11,366 bases of DNA, taken from NCBI GenBank assembly GCA_964653715.1, contig CAZZGX010000031.1:1-11366 (forward strand), read 5' to 3'. Position 1 is the stretch's first letter. Each line of letters starts with the position of its first letter. The notes under the pieces are model-generated. The model was not told where the DNA came from and ran no database searches. It saw only the letters and a list, made by a program, of their open reading frames with translations. The DNA comes from CAZZGX01 sp964653715 (lineage in GTDB: Bacteria; Patescibacteriota; Minisyncoccia; Ryanbacterales; GWA2-47-10b). Positions 6,795-11,366 of this stretch are shown here, one piece after another. A program made the translations under genes and the position numbers.

Positions 6795-7901
6795 TTATTC
6801 TTGTCCGAGGAGCCGTAAGGCGAGACTCCCCGATACACCAAAGATAGGGGCTATTTCTTTTAATTTTGACTGTAAAAAAATCGGATATTCAAATCGCTGG
6901 AAGGGATTAGCTATGAGCACCTCTATACCCAGGCGCTCAATCGCGTAATCGAGAAATCCAGGCATGAGCCCCCCACCACCCAACACCATCGCCTTGTCCA
7001 CCGTGACTCCCGATTTTCTCCGAAACGTCGACCGAAGGCGATCGGCCTCATCAAAAATAGAATCAATGAGTGGCAAAATCGTATGCCGGATCCCCGCGGC
7101 CTCGGGCCGCTGGATAATGCCCACGGCGCGTTTCATCTCCTCCGCTCGTTTGAAATCGATACCCAGTGACTGCGCGATCGTAAGGGTAAACTGTTGGGAC
7201 CCACGATCCACATGATGCACCGACCGGATGATACCGGATTCAGCGATGGCAATCTTGGTTGAGAGAGCGCCGATATCGATAAACAAATTTGCCTGGTTGG
7301 GACGAGCTCCCAAGAGACGCGCCGCGCTGAATACCTCAACTTCGAATCCGAGTGACTCGATCCCCGCTTTTTCCAATATCTGTTTGTACTTCTCGACGAT
7401 TTCGCGCTGTAGTGCCACAATCAAAATTGCTATCATCCCTTTCTTTGCTTTTTCGCTTGTTTCGTCGGTTGGAATCTTCCACCAATCAAGTATGACGTTG
7501 GAAACTGAAATCGGGATATAGCGACGCGCCTCGTATGGGACAGCTTCCACCAGTTCTTTATCCGAAAGCTCGGGCATCTCGATAACAGTTATAAAACTGT
7601 AGCGAAGTGGAAGCGCTACGATCCCACGTTTGGCGGTGACCCCAGCTTCCCGTTTCAAATCAAGGATCATTTCAGAAACCTTTTCATCCATCAAGAGCGC
7701 CGCCCGTCCGGTTTCCTTGCTTCCATACGCGGCGGTCGAAAGCTCGCCGTAAGTTTCGAGCACCGCGCGCTCGCTTTCGCGCCGCGCCTGCACCAGCTTG
7801 AGCGAGGAGGTGCCGATATCGATTCCGAGGACACTTTTATCTTTCTCAAAGAACTTCAATAACTTGGCCGCGCTGAATTTTTGAGATAAAAAATCGTTCA
7901 T
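6795..7901 (-). CDS. pilM: PilM, actin-like ATPase of the pilus alignment complex, 368 aa
   Basis: Cytoplasmic actin/FtsA-fold protein that binds ATP and the PilN tail. Phosphate-1 loop: VLGIDIGTSSLKLVQ (24-38). Middle signature: EAVPYEARRYIPI (119-131), highly typical of PilM. Phosphate-2: NLFIDIGALSTKIAI (205-219). Adenosine motif: AMVLGGGGLMPGF (304-316). Length about 350-370 aa is normal. It is the first gene of the pilM-N-O-x-B-receiver-T-C operon. A 64-bp gap separates it from the divergent comF, containing an extended -10 for this gene and a perfect inverted repeat. No Shine-Dalgarno sequence is visible before the ATG. The N-terminal ~20 residues before the first strand (MNDFLSQKFSAAKLLKFFEK) are typical of related CPR and Gram-positive PilM and are not treated as a start error. 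Confidence 0.95.
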   Translation of the reverse strand: MNDFLSQKFSAAKLLKFFEKDKSVLGIDIGTSSLKLVQARRESERAVLETYGELSTAAYGSKETGRAALLMDEKVSEMILDLKREAGVTAKRGIVALPLRYSFITVIEMPELSDKELVEAVPYEARRYIPISVSNVILDWWKIPTDETSEKAKKGMIAILIVALQREIVEKYKQILEKAGIESLGFEVEVFSAARLLGARPNQANLFIDIGALSTKIAIAESGIIRSVHHVDRGSQQFTLTIAQSLGIDFKRAEEMKRAVGIIQRPEAAGIRHTILPLIDSIFDEADRLRSTFRRKSGVTVDKAMVLGGGGLMPGFLDYAIERLGIEVLIANPFQRFEYPIFLQSKLKEIAPIFGVSGSLALRLLGQE

Positions 7902-7930
7902 GTACCATAACCAGTGCCATCATTGCAACG

Positions 7931-7949
7931 GGTATGATTCTATCATACC
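7931..7949. promoter_or_regulatory. Perfect inverted repeat between pilM and comF, candidate operator
   Basis: GGTATGAT (7931-7938) and ATCATACC (7942-7949) form an exact 8-bp inverted repeat around a 3-nt centre, in the 64-bp space between the divergent pilus operon and comF. It covers the predicted pilM -10 box and lies in the spacer of the predicted comF promoter, so a dimeric regulator bound here could affect both. An RNA hairpin is the other reading, but the absence of a T run argues against a terminator. Confidence 0.6.
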
Positions 7950-7950
7950 A
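7942..7950 (-). promoter_or_regulatory. Extended -10 promoter of the pilM operon
   Basis: On the minus strand the sequence reads TGGTATGAT, an extended -10 (TGnTATnAT). It lies 40 nt before the pilM ATG and gives a leader of about 34 nt. No -35 is evident at 17 nt, as is common with extended -10 promoters. It overlaps one arm of the inverted repeat. Confidence 0.5.
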
Positions 7951-7965
7951 TAGAGCAAAAATACT

Positions 7966-8643
7966 GTGTTTGAAGAAGTTATCCACATCGTTCTTGAAGC
8001 TCTTTTCCCGCCTTCATGCGTTGGTTGCGGTAAAATAGGCATAATTGCGTGCGAGGCATGTTTGGCACCCGCGCGCCACAAGCGCCTCGAGTGTTTTTTC
8101 TGCGGGTCAAAAAGCGACTTTTCGTCTCTTTGCAAATCCTGCAAGAAAGAATACCCCATTGAGGCGATCGTCTGGCCATTTCTTTACCAAGATACGACAA
8201 TCAGGAGTCTTACGGCTCACTATAAATATAGAAAGAAGCGTTCATTTTCGCGGCAGCTTGCCGTATATATACAAGAAGAGCTACGAGAAAAAAATATCCC
8301 CGAGCATCTTATCGCCGTGCCGATTCCCCTATTTTTCAAAAAAGAGTACCTACGCGGGTTCAATCAAGCGACACTGCTCGCGCGCGGGCTTGGGTATCAG
8401 GTTGATGAAGGCACCTTGAAGCGCACGCGCGAAACGCCTCCGCAGGCATGGGCGCGTTCGCGAAAGGAACGAATTTCGCAAATCAAGGGTGCTTTTGAAG
8501 CAACTGGCAAAAATATTAAAGGCAAAAATATCCTACTCGTGGATGATGTTGCGACAACCGGCGCCACACTGCTGGAGGCCGCGCGCGTTTTGAAACGCGC
8601 GGGTGCTGGCAAAATCTACGCCGCCGTGCTGGCGCATGGGTAA
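7966..8643 (+). CDS. comF: ComF family protein (competence / phosphoribosyltransferase fold), 225 aa
   Basis: The N-terminal zinc part has four CxxC pairs: C18/C21, C29/C32, C43/C46 and C56/C59, enough for two Zn sites. The C-terminal phosphoribosyltransferase domain carries PVP-IPLFFKKEYLRGFNQA (118-135, the 'RGFNQ' ComF signature) and the PRPP-binding loop LLVDDVATTGAT (190-201). Length about 225 aa is normal. In Bacillus and Haemophilus, ComF is needed for natural transformation and acts inside the cell on incoming single-stranded DNA; the enzymatic reaction is not established. It starts at GTG 7966; the next residues MFEEVIHIVLEALFPPSC fit the family start. It is divergent from the pilus operon, supporting a DNA-uptake link. 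Its last 18 nt recur at 9856-9873. Confidence 0.95.
   Translation: MFEEVIHIVLEALFPPSCVGCGKIGIIACEACLAPARHKRLECFFCGSKSDFSSLCKSCKKEYPIEAIVWPFLYQDTTIRSLTAHYKYRKKRSFSRQLAVYIQEELREKNIPEHLIAVPIPLFFKKEYLRGFNQATLLARGLGYQVDEGTLKRTRETPPQAWARSRKERISQIKGAFEATGKNIKGKNILLVDDVATTGATLLEAARVLKRAGAGKIYAAVLAHG
8626..8643 (+). repeat. 18-bp direct repeat, copy 1 (last codons and stop of comF)
   Basis: gtgctggcgcatgggtaa encodes the end of ComF (VLAHG and stop). The identical 18 bases occur at 9856-9873, on the other side of the gene at 8661-9812. The match resumes after one mismatch (gtaaaaat versus gtaataat). Confidence 0.95.
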
Positions 8644-8660
8644 AAATTATCTAACCCGCA

Positions 8661-9812
8661 TTATGGAATAATACTAAACGCCGCGTCGCTAGCATCGGCA
8701 GTAAGCTGAACACTGCTAGAAGACCACAAAATAGCACTCGCGCGATTTTGGTTTCCAATTGGAGAATAACCACAACCTCGTTCACCTTGACAATAGGTGG
8801 CAGGAACAGTCCATGTGGTTGAACCAGTAGGGGGCATTTTAGTACCCACGAGTATATCGCTACTTACAAAAACATTTACGTAAGCATTAGGCGGAGCATC
8901 GGTAGATTTCCAGGTAACTGTATGCGTAGACCCAACTTCCCATACCTCTCCCCCATTCGGAGAAAGGACGGTGATAGCGGGCGAAACCGTTCCACCAGAG
9001 GTAATCATAAACGGCGCGTCGCTGATATCTGATACTTCGTTTTGTGCGTTGCCGCTCGGGTATTTTATTTTAATGTAGTACACGTTGCCGTAAACATCTC
9101 CACTACTAAAAACACCTGAAAGCTTGATGTCTTCAGAACCATCGTTTGGGGTATTTGGATAATTGTAAACAAGCTTGCTGGCAAACATAAGTTGTATATC
9201 AACATTTCCACTTGGAATGTTGCTAGAACTCCACCGAACTGGAATAACCCCGCTCGTGTTAAAAACTTCTCCCCCATTCGGAGAAAGAACTTTAATTTGC
9301 TGATTTGGAACAATGCCGCCGCCTGAACATCCATAGAGCTGATTTAATTTTTTGCGTGTTGAGGGACCAACATATCCGGTTCCGTGTGAAAGACCATTTG
9401 GTGTAAGGATTTCACTCTTATATTTTTCCTGAAAGCCGGTTACTGCGGAAGCAAAGCCCTCATTAAAGAAGATGTCATCCACACTTCCACGCTCATCATT
9501 ACCATAGGCCTGAGGACCACCACTTCTGCTCAAGGCCTGCGTAAGAGCTGAAACTTCGATACCTCGACTACCCACCCCTATATTTTTATCAAACGTATGG
9601 CACCATTGAGTACCCCCACCTGCGGCGGTACCACCAGTCAGTGCTGATTGCACGTTGGCGATGACACCTGCGTCCGCTCCAAATGATTGGAGCAAACCGA
9701 TAATAGCGTTGACCTGCGCGCTGGTAAGTTGCGCGGCTTGGGTTGCGAGAGGCAACAAAAGAGCTCCAACGCCGAGCAACAAGAAAATTCGCTTACGAAA
9801 AAAATTCTGCAT
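8661..9812 (-). CDS. Secreted peptidoglycan-binding-like protein with two LSPNGGE beta-sandwich repeats, 383 aa
   Basis: Signal peptide: basic MQNFFRKR, hydrophobic 9-22, likely cut near ATQAA (23-27). A short helical segment LTSAQVNAIIGLLQSFGAD (29-47) and a Gly-rich linker follow. Residues about 74-162 look like a divergent PG_binding_1 module: VGSRGIEVSALTQAL, then VTGFQEKYK and GYVGPSTRKKLNQLYGC. Two repeats start at IKVLSPNGGEVF (173-184) and ITVLSPNGGEVW (280-291), each ending in SDAPF/SDAAF. They resemble the Ser-Thr-rich 'GPI-anchored' (Kre9-like) domain widespread in CPR surface proteins. No C-terminal anchor is seen, so it is probably released or wall-bound. It converges on comF with 17 nt between stops and no terminator. 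Function (adhesion, wall remodelling) is unknown. It is flanked by the comF-tail repeat, a sign of insertion. Confidence 0.9.
   Translation of the reverse strand: MQNFFRKRIFLLLGVGALLLPLATQAAQLTSAQVNAIIGLLQSFGADAGVIANVQSALTGGTAAGGGTQWCHTFDKNIGVGSRGIEVSALTQALSRSGGPQAYGNDERGSVDDIFFNEGFASAVTGFQEKYKSEILTPNGLSHGTGYVGPSTRKKLNQLYGCSGGGIVPNQQIKVLSPNGGEVFNTSGVIPVRWSSSNIPSGNVDIQLMFASKLVYNYPNTPNDGSEDIKLSGVFSSGDVYGNVYYIKIKYPSGNAQNEVSDISDAPFMITSGGTVSPAITVLSPNGGEVWEVGSTHTVTWKSTDAPPNAYVNVFVSSDILVGTKMPPTGSTTWTVPATYCQGERGCGYSPIGNQNRASAILWSSSSVQLTADASDAAFSIIP
8947..8966 (-). repeat. 20-bp internal repeat encoding LSPNGGE, copy 1
   Basis: The 20 bases here are identical to 9268-9287. Both encode the LSPNGGE start of a repeat domain in the same reading frame. 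The neighbouring repeat-domain sequence is much less alike. Confidence 0.9.
9268..9287 (-). repeat. 20-bp internal repeat encoding LSPNGGE, copy 2
   Basis: Exact match to 8947-8966, marking the first of the two beta-sandwich repeats of the secreted protein. Identity at synonymous positions across seven codons suggests recent duplication or gene conversion limited to the motif. Confidence 0.9.
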
Positions 9813-9843
9813 TTTATTAAAAATTAACTAATAATTTCCTTTT

Positions 9844-9852
9844 AGTATAGCA
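9844..9852 (-). promoter_or_regulatory. Extended -10 promoter of the secreted protein gene
   Basis: On the minus strand the sequence reads TGCTATACT, an extended -10 lying 31 nt before the ATG at 9812. The -35 region at 17 nt would fall inside the 18-bp comF-tail repeat and is a poor match (TACCCA). AAAAGGA occurs just after the -10 but is too far from the ATG to be a ribosome binding site. Confidence 0.5.
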
Positions 9853-9855
9853 CGG

Positions 9856-9873
9856 GTGCTGGCGCATGGGTAA
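9856..9873 (+). repeat. 18-bp direct repeat, copy 2 (orphan comF tail)
   Basis: Exact copy of 8626-8643 in non-coding DNA. Three bases upstream (cgg at 9853-9855) extend a match to an upstream part of comF: cgggtgctggc at 8600-8610. The orphan tail therefore looks like comF after collapse between two gtgctggc copies (8603-8610 and 8626-8633), which removes 23 nt. This strengthens its origin from comF. Confidence 0.9.
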
Positions 9874-9882
9874 TAATAGGCG

Positions 9883-9888
9883 TATAAT
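9883..9888 (+). promoter_or_regulatory. -10 box (TATAAT) of the small DUF1059-like gene
   Basis: A perfect TATAAT lies 48 nt before the ATG at 9937. The -35 at 17 nt would be TGGCGC, inside the comF-tail repeat, and is poor. No Shine-Dalgarno is visible in the leader. Confidence 0.5.
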
Positions 9889-9936
9889 CAAGTACTGGTC
9901 GAATTTTAATCGAACCTAACTACTTTAAAAAATATT

Positions 9937-10143
9937 ATGAGCAAATATTCAATGACATGCGCATGCGGTGAAGTCATGAACGCGGATGCTGCCTCCAAAG
10001 AAGAAGCGGTGACAAAAATACAAGGCATGATGACAGAAGTCGCCATCAACGCGCATATGGCCGCAAAACACGCGGGCCAGGCGGTGCCTCCAATGGCGGA
10101 AGTGCACGCGATGATCGCCCAGCAAACAGTGCTTGCGGTGTAA
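9937..10143 (+). CDS. Small DUF1059-like protein, 68 aa
   Basis: A 68-residue protein with C8-A-C10-G near the start, an acidic/Lys helix (SKEEAVTKIQGMM, 20-32), then H40 and H45 in NAHMAAKH, and a final PPMAEVHAMI. The pattern C(x)CG ... EE ... H(x4)H ... P ... V.AMI resembles DUF1059, a small family of unknown function. The Cys and His pairs could bind one metal. No signal peptide or TM is present, so it is probably cytosolic. It has its own -10 box and a strong terminator, so it is a single-gene transcript. The reading frame, closely followed terminator and motif conservation make it a real gene; the family name is less certain. Five methionines in the short middle (M30, M31, M41, M53, M59) are notable. 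Confidence 0.75.
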   Translation: MSKYSMTCACGEVMNADAASKEEAVTKIQGMMTEVAINAHMAAKHAGQAVPPMAEVHAMIAQQTVLAV

Positions 10144-10156
10144 ATTACAACAAGAC

Positions 10157-10191
10157 AAAAAAGCCCCGAGCTTGTCGAGGGGCTTTTTTTT
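10157..10191 (+). terminator. Rho-independent terminator after the DUF1059-like gene
   Basis: Stem of A/T pairs plus gcccc (10163-10167) pairing with ggggc (10179-10183), 11-nt loop region with a short inner GA/TC pair, then eight T (10184-10191). It begins 14 nt after the stop codon. The A run on the left (10157-10162) could give weak function on the other strand. Confidence 0.92.
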
Positions 10192-10203
10192 GGAGAAAAA
10201 ATA

Positions 10204-10212
10204 TGCTACGAT
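10204..10212 (+). promoter_or_regulatory. Possible extended -10 for the tRNA-Ser transcript
   Basis: TGCTACGAT follows the terminator and has the TGn extended -10 form seen at other promoters here. No -35 is evident. If used, the hairpin cluster at 10248-10343 would be the 5' leader of the tRNA-Ser transcript. No better tRNA promoter was found closer to the gene; a TAAAAT at 10348-10353 is too near the mature 5' end to allow a normal start before it. Confidence 0.25.
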
Positions 10213-10247
10213 TTCAATGCTTTTAGAGGCGTGTGTTAGAAGCGAAT

Positions 10248-10343
10248 AGAAGCGTGGGTTAGAAGCAAATGGTTTTGCTTCTAACGGGCGAAGCCCCGGG
10301 TCGCGCGAGAGGCGCGACGAGGGAACCACTCGGACACGCTTCT
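10248..10343. other. Multi-hairpin structured element upstream of tRNA-Ser
   Basis: Four nested or consecutive pairings are visible. A 9-bp outer stem joins 10248-10256 (agaagcgtg) to 10335-10343 (cacgcttct). Inside it are a perfect 12-bp hairpin (10258-10269 with 10274-10285, loop tggt), a 4-bp hairpin (10286-10289 with 10293-10296, loop gaa) and a perfect 7-bp GC hairpin (10300-10306 with 10312-10318, loop gagag). The motif tagaagc occurs three times in direct order (10237, 10247, 10260) and as gcttcta/gcttct twice. The stretch cgtgtgttagaagc (10230-10243) is repeated at 10253-10266 with one change. No coding potential is convincing. It could be a structured RNA leader or a dispersed palindromic (REP/MITE-like) element; function unknown. 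Confidence 0.65.
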
Positions 10344-10360
10344 TTAATAAAATTTATGAT

Positions 10361-10450
10361 GGAGGCGTGGCCGAGCGGCTTAAGGCAGCATCCTGCTAAG
10401 ATGTTAGGGGAGTAATCCCCTCGAAGGTTCGAATCCTTCCGCCTCCGCCA
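10361..10450 (+). tRNA. tRNA-Ser (anticodon GCU), CCA encoded
   Basis: Ninety-base gene with a full cloverleaf. Acceptor GGAGGCG (10361-10367) pairs with CGCCTCC (10440-10446), discriminator G, then CCA at 10448-10450. The anticodon loop CTGCTAA has anticodon GCT (10395-10397) and a stem of five pairs (10388-10392 with 10400-10404, one G-T). A long variable arm with taggggagtaatcccct marks a class II tRNA, and the T-arm carries GGTTCGAATCC. It decodes AGC/AGU. It is complete on both sides, with no sign of disruption by the neighbouring methyltransferase gene. Confidence 0.97.
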
Positions 10451-10496
10451 GATGTCCAAGTTAGAACCGAATTAAAATAAGGGGTTTATATGGTTG

Positions 10497-10529
10497 AAAA
10501 GCCGGTATCCAAGCAAGATGCCGGTTTTT
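10497..10529 (+). terminator. Rho-independent terminator after tRNA-Ser
   Basis: CCGGTATC (10502-10509) pairs with GATGCCGG (10517-10524) through eight pairs (one G-T) around a 7-nt loop, flanked by AAAA on the left and TTTTT (10525-10529) on the right. It lies about 50 nt after the tRNA end and before the methyltransferase promoter. Confidence 0.85.
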
Positions 10530-10538
10530 CTTAAACTC

Positions 10539-10567
10539 TTATCAAATCAAGAAAAATTTGGTAAAAT
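10539..10567 (+). promoter_or_regulatory. Promoter of the cytosine methyltransferase gene
   Basis: -35 TTATCA (10539-10544), spacer 17 nt, extended -10 TGGTAAAAT (TG at 10559-10560, TAAAAT at 10562-10567). The predicted start near 10574 leaves a leader of about 65 nt before the ATG at 10639. That leader (10574-10638) is AT-rich and holds no clear ribosome binding site near the ATG. Confidence 0.55.
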
Positions 10568-10638
10568 AAGATATATAGTAAGCGAGAGAAAATTTAAAAA
10601 GAACCATAATTACCCTGGCTATAACCCAAAATAATTTT

Positions 10639-11366
10639 ATGGCAAACAATACTAAAAATAAGTTTACAGTTGTGTCGCTTTTTGCCGGATGTGGTGGTCT
10701 CGATCTCGGCTTTGTCGGAGGTTTTGAATCAAATGGGAAGAAATATCAGAAACACCCGTTTTCCATAGATTGGGCCAATGATATAGATGAACCAGCATGT
10801 AAAACTTTTAAAAATTATTTCAAACACGATATCGTCTGCGGAAGTATCGTTGATATTTTAAACGACAAACGCAATCCGATGTTTAGTACACCGCTACCGA
10901 AAGAGGTTGATATTGTTCTTGGTGGTTTTCCATGCCAAGAGTTTAGTCACGCTGGAAAGCGTAGGGGTTTCAATAGTGAAAAGGGGCTTCTTTATCGCAG
11001 CATGGCCGAGGTTATTCGGAGAACGGAGCCAGTGCTGTTTGTAGCCGAAAACGTAAAAGGTCTTCTTACGATAGATAACGGCACTGCGATTGATACCATT
11101 AAGGATGATTTTGCGGAACTTGGATACCACGTAAACCATAAATTACTTCTTGCGGCTGATTATGGCGTACCCCAAATGCGTGAACGAGTAATTATCATTG
11201 GGACCCGAAAAGGCAAACTTCCTAGATTTGAAGATAGTGATTATCCGCAAACAACTCATAAAGGCAAGCATGTCTCAGTAAAAGATGCACTTGGCGATCT
11301 AGAAAGGGTTGAAGAAGGTGGCTTTTCGAATCATTACTGGTCTAGAGCAAAAAAAAATAAAGGACA
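10639..11366 (+). CDS. DNA (cytosine-5) methyltransferase, N-terminal 242 codons, cut by the window edge
   Basis: Methylates C5 of cytosine in DNA using S-adenosylmethionine. Motif I: SLFAGCGGLDLGF (13-25), AdoMet binding. Motif IV: GGFPCQEFSHAG (95-106), with catalytic Cys99; the usual GGPPCQ is GGFPCQ here. Motif VI: FVAENVKGLL (134-143), with the ENV Glu137. Motif VIII: GVPQMRERVIIIG (176-188), with Q-x-R-x-R. The fragment ends at HYWSRAKKNKG, the stretch before the target recognition domain, so motifs IX-X and specificity lie outside. Start ATG 10639 gives eight residues before strand 1, normal for the family. It stands alone behind its own promoter, next to a tRNA, and looks more AT-rich than the pilus genes. 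A restriction-modification partner downstream is likely but not seen, and an orphan enzyme is possible. Confidence 0.93.
   Translation, partial: MANNTKNKFTVVSLFAGCGGLDLGFVGGFESNGKKYQKHPFSIDWANDIDEPACKTFKNYFKHDIVCGSIVDILNDKRNPMFSTPLPKEVDIVLGGFPCQEFSHAGKRRGFNSEKGLLYRSMAEVIRRTEPVLFVAENVKGLLTIDNGTAIDTIKDDFAELGYHVNHKLLLAADYGVPQMRERVIIIGTRKGKLPRFEDSDYPQTTHKGKHVSVKDALGDLERVEEGGFSNHYWSRAKKNKG

Larger units (their letters stand above)
7923..7951 (+). promoter_or_regulatory. Possible comF promoter
   Basis: TTGCAA (7923-7928) and TACCAT (7946-7951) are spaced by 17 nt, followed by about 14 nt to the comF GTG. The -10 matches consensus at only four of six places. The spacer contains most of the inverted repeat. 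Confidence 0.35.

Noticed and set aside
9949..10329. Minus-strand open frame of 126 codons opposite the DUF1059-like gene
   Set aside because: It crosses a strong terminator and the hairpin element, is antisense to a better-supported gene, and shows no recognisable domain.
10230..10343. CRISPR-like reading of the tagaagc repeats
   Set aside because: The repeats are 7-14 nt, unevenly spaced and part of hairpins; there are no spacers of constant length and no cas genes.
10259..10459. Minus-strand open frame of 66 codons across tRNA-Ser (reads RRRKDSNLRGDYSPN...)
   Set aside because: This is the antisense translation of the tRNA, a well-known false protein; it covers the entire tRNA and the hairpin element.
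10894..11139. Minus-strand open frame inside the methyltransferase gene
   Set aside because: It is antisense to conserved methyltransferase motifs IV-VI and has no domain of its own.

Overview
The window looks like a piece of a Patescibacteria (CPR) genome, most likely a Parcubacteria-type lineage. The evidence is a compact envelope-free type IV pilus operon with no PilQ secretin, a secreted protein of a type common in that group (signal peptide, peptidoglycan-binding-like region, two 'LSPNGGE' beta-sandwich repeats), very short proteins, 3-11 nt gene junctions, and little use of Shine-Dalgarno sites. TGA is read as stop (PilN and PilB both end in TGA), so this is not one of the CPR lineages that recode TGA. 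The assignment rests on recognising protein families, not on a database search.

Layout. The left two thirds (about 1-7901) is read on the minus strand and is a nearly complete type IV pilus locus. In transcription order it runs pilM, pilN, pilO, a one-TM protein in the usual PilP slot, pilB, a stand-alone CheY-like receiver, pilT and pilC. All of these are separated by 10 nt or less or overlap. A separately promoted major pilin with its own terminator follows, then the start of a prepilin peptidase gene (pilD) that runs off the left edge. The pilin is cut and methylated by PilD, lifted from the membrane by the PilC platform driven by PilB, and withdrawn by PilT. PilM-N-O and probably the small TM protein form the alignment complex. 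The receiver domain lies between the two motor genes.

At 7902-7965 the pilus operon faces comF (plus strand) across a 64-bp promoter region holding a perfect 8-bp inverted repeat. ComF plus type IV pili is the classical set-up for DNA uptake, so the arrangement suggests shared control of competence functions. Convergent with comF is a secreted two-repeat surface protein (8661-9812, minus). Its far side carries an 18-bp exact copy of the last codons and stop of comF, so this gene seems to have been inserted at, or rearranged around, the 3' end of comF. A small C-x-C/H-H protein resembling DUF1059 follows (9937-10143), with a strong terminator.

The right end holds a multi-hairpin intergenic element (10248-10343), a complete tRNA-Ser(GCU) with encoded CCA, a terminator, a promoter, and the first 242 codons of a DNA (cytosine-5) methyltransferase. 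The methyltransferase is probably part of a restriction-modification system continuing beyond the window. No CRISPR array, rRNA, transposase or replication origin was seen. The most unusual items are the comF-tail duplication, the hairpin cluster before tRNA-Ser, the half-lost zinc site in PilB and the palindrome between pilM and comF.
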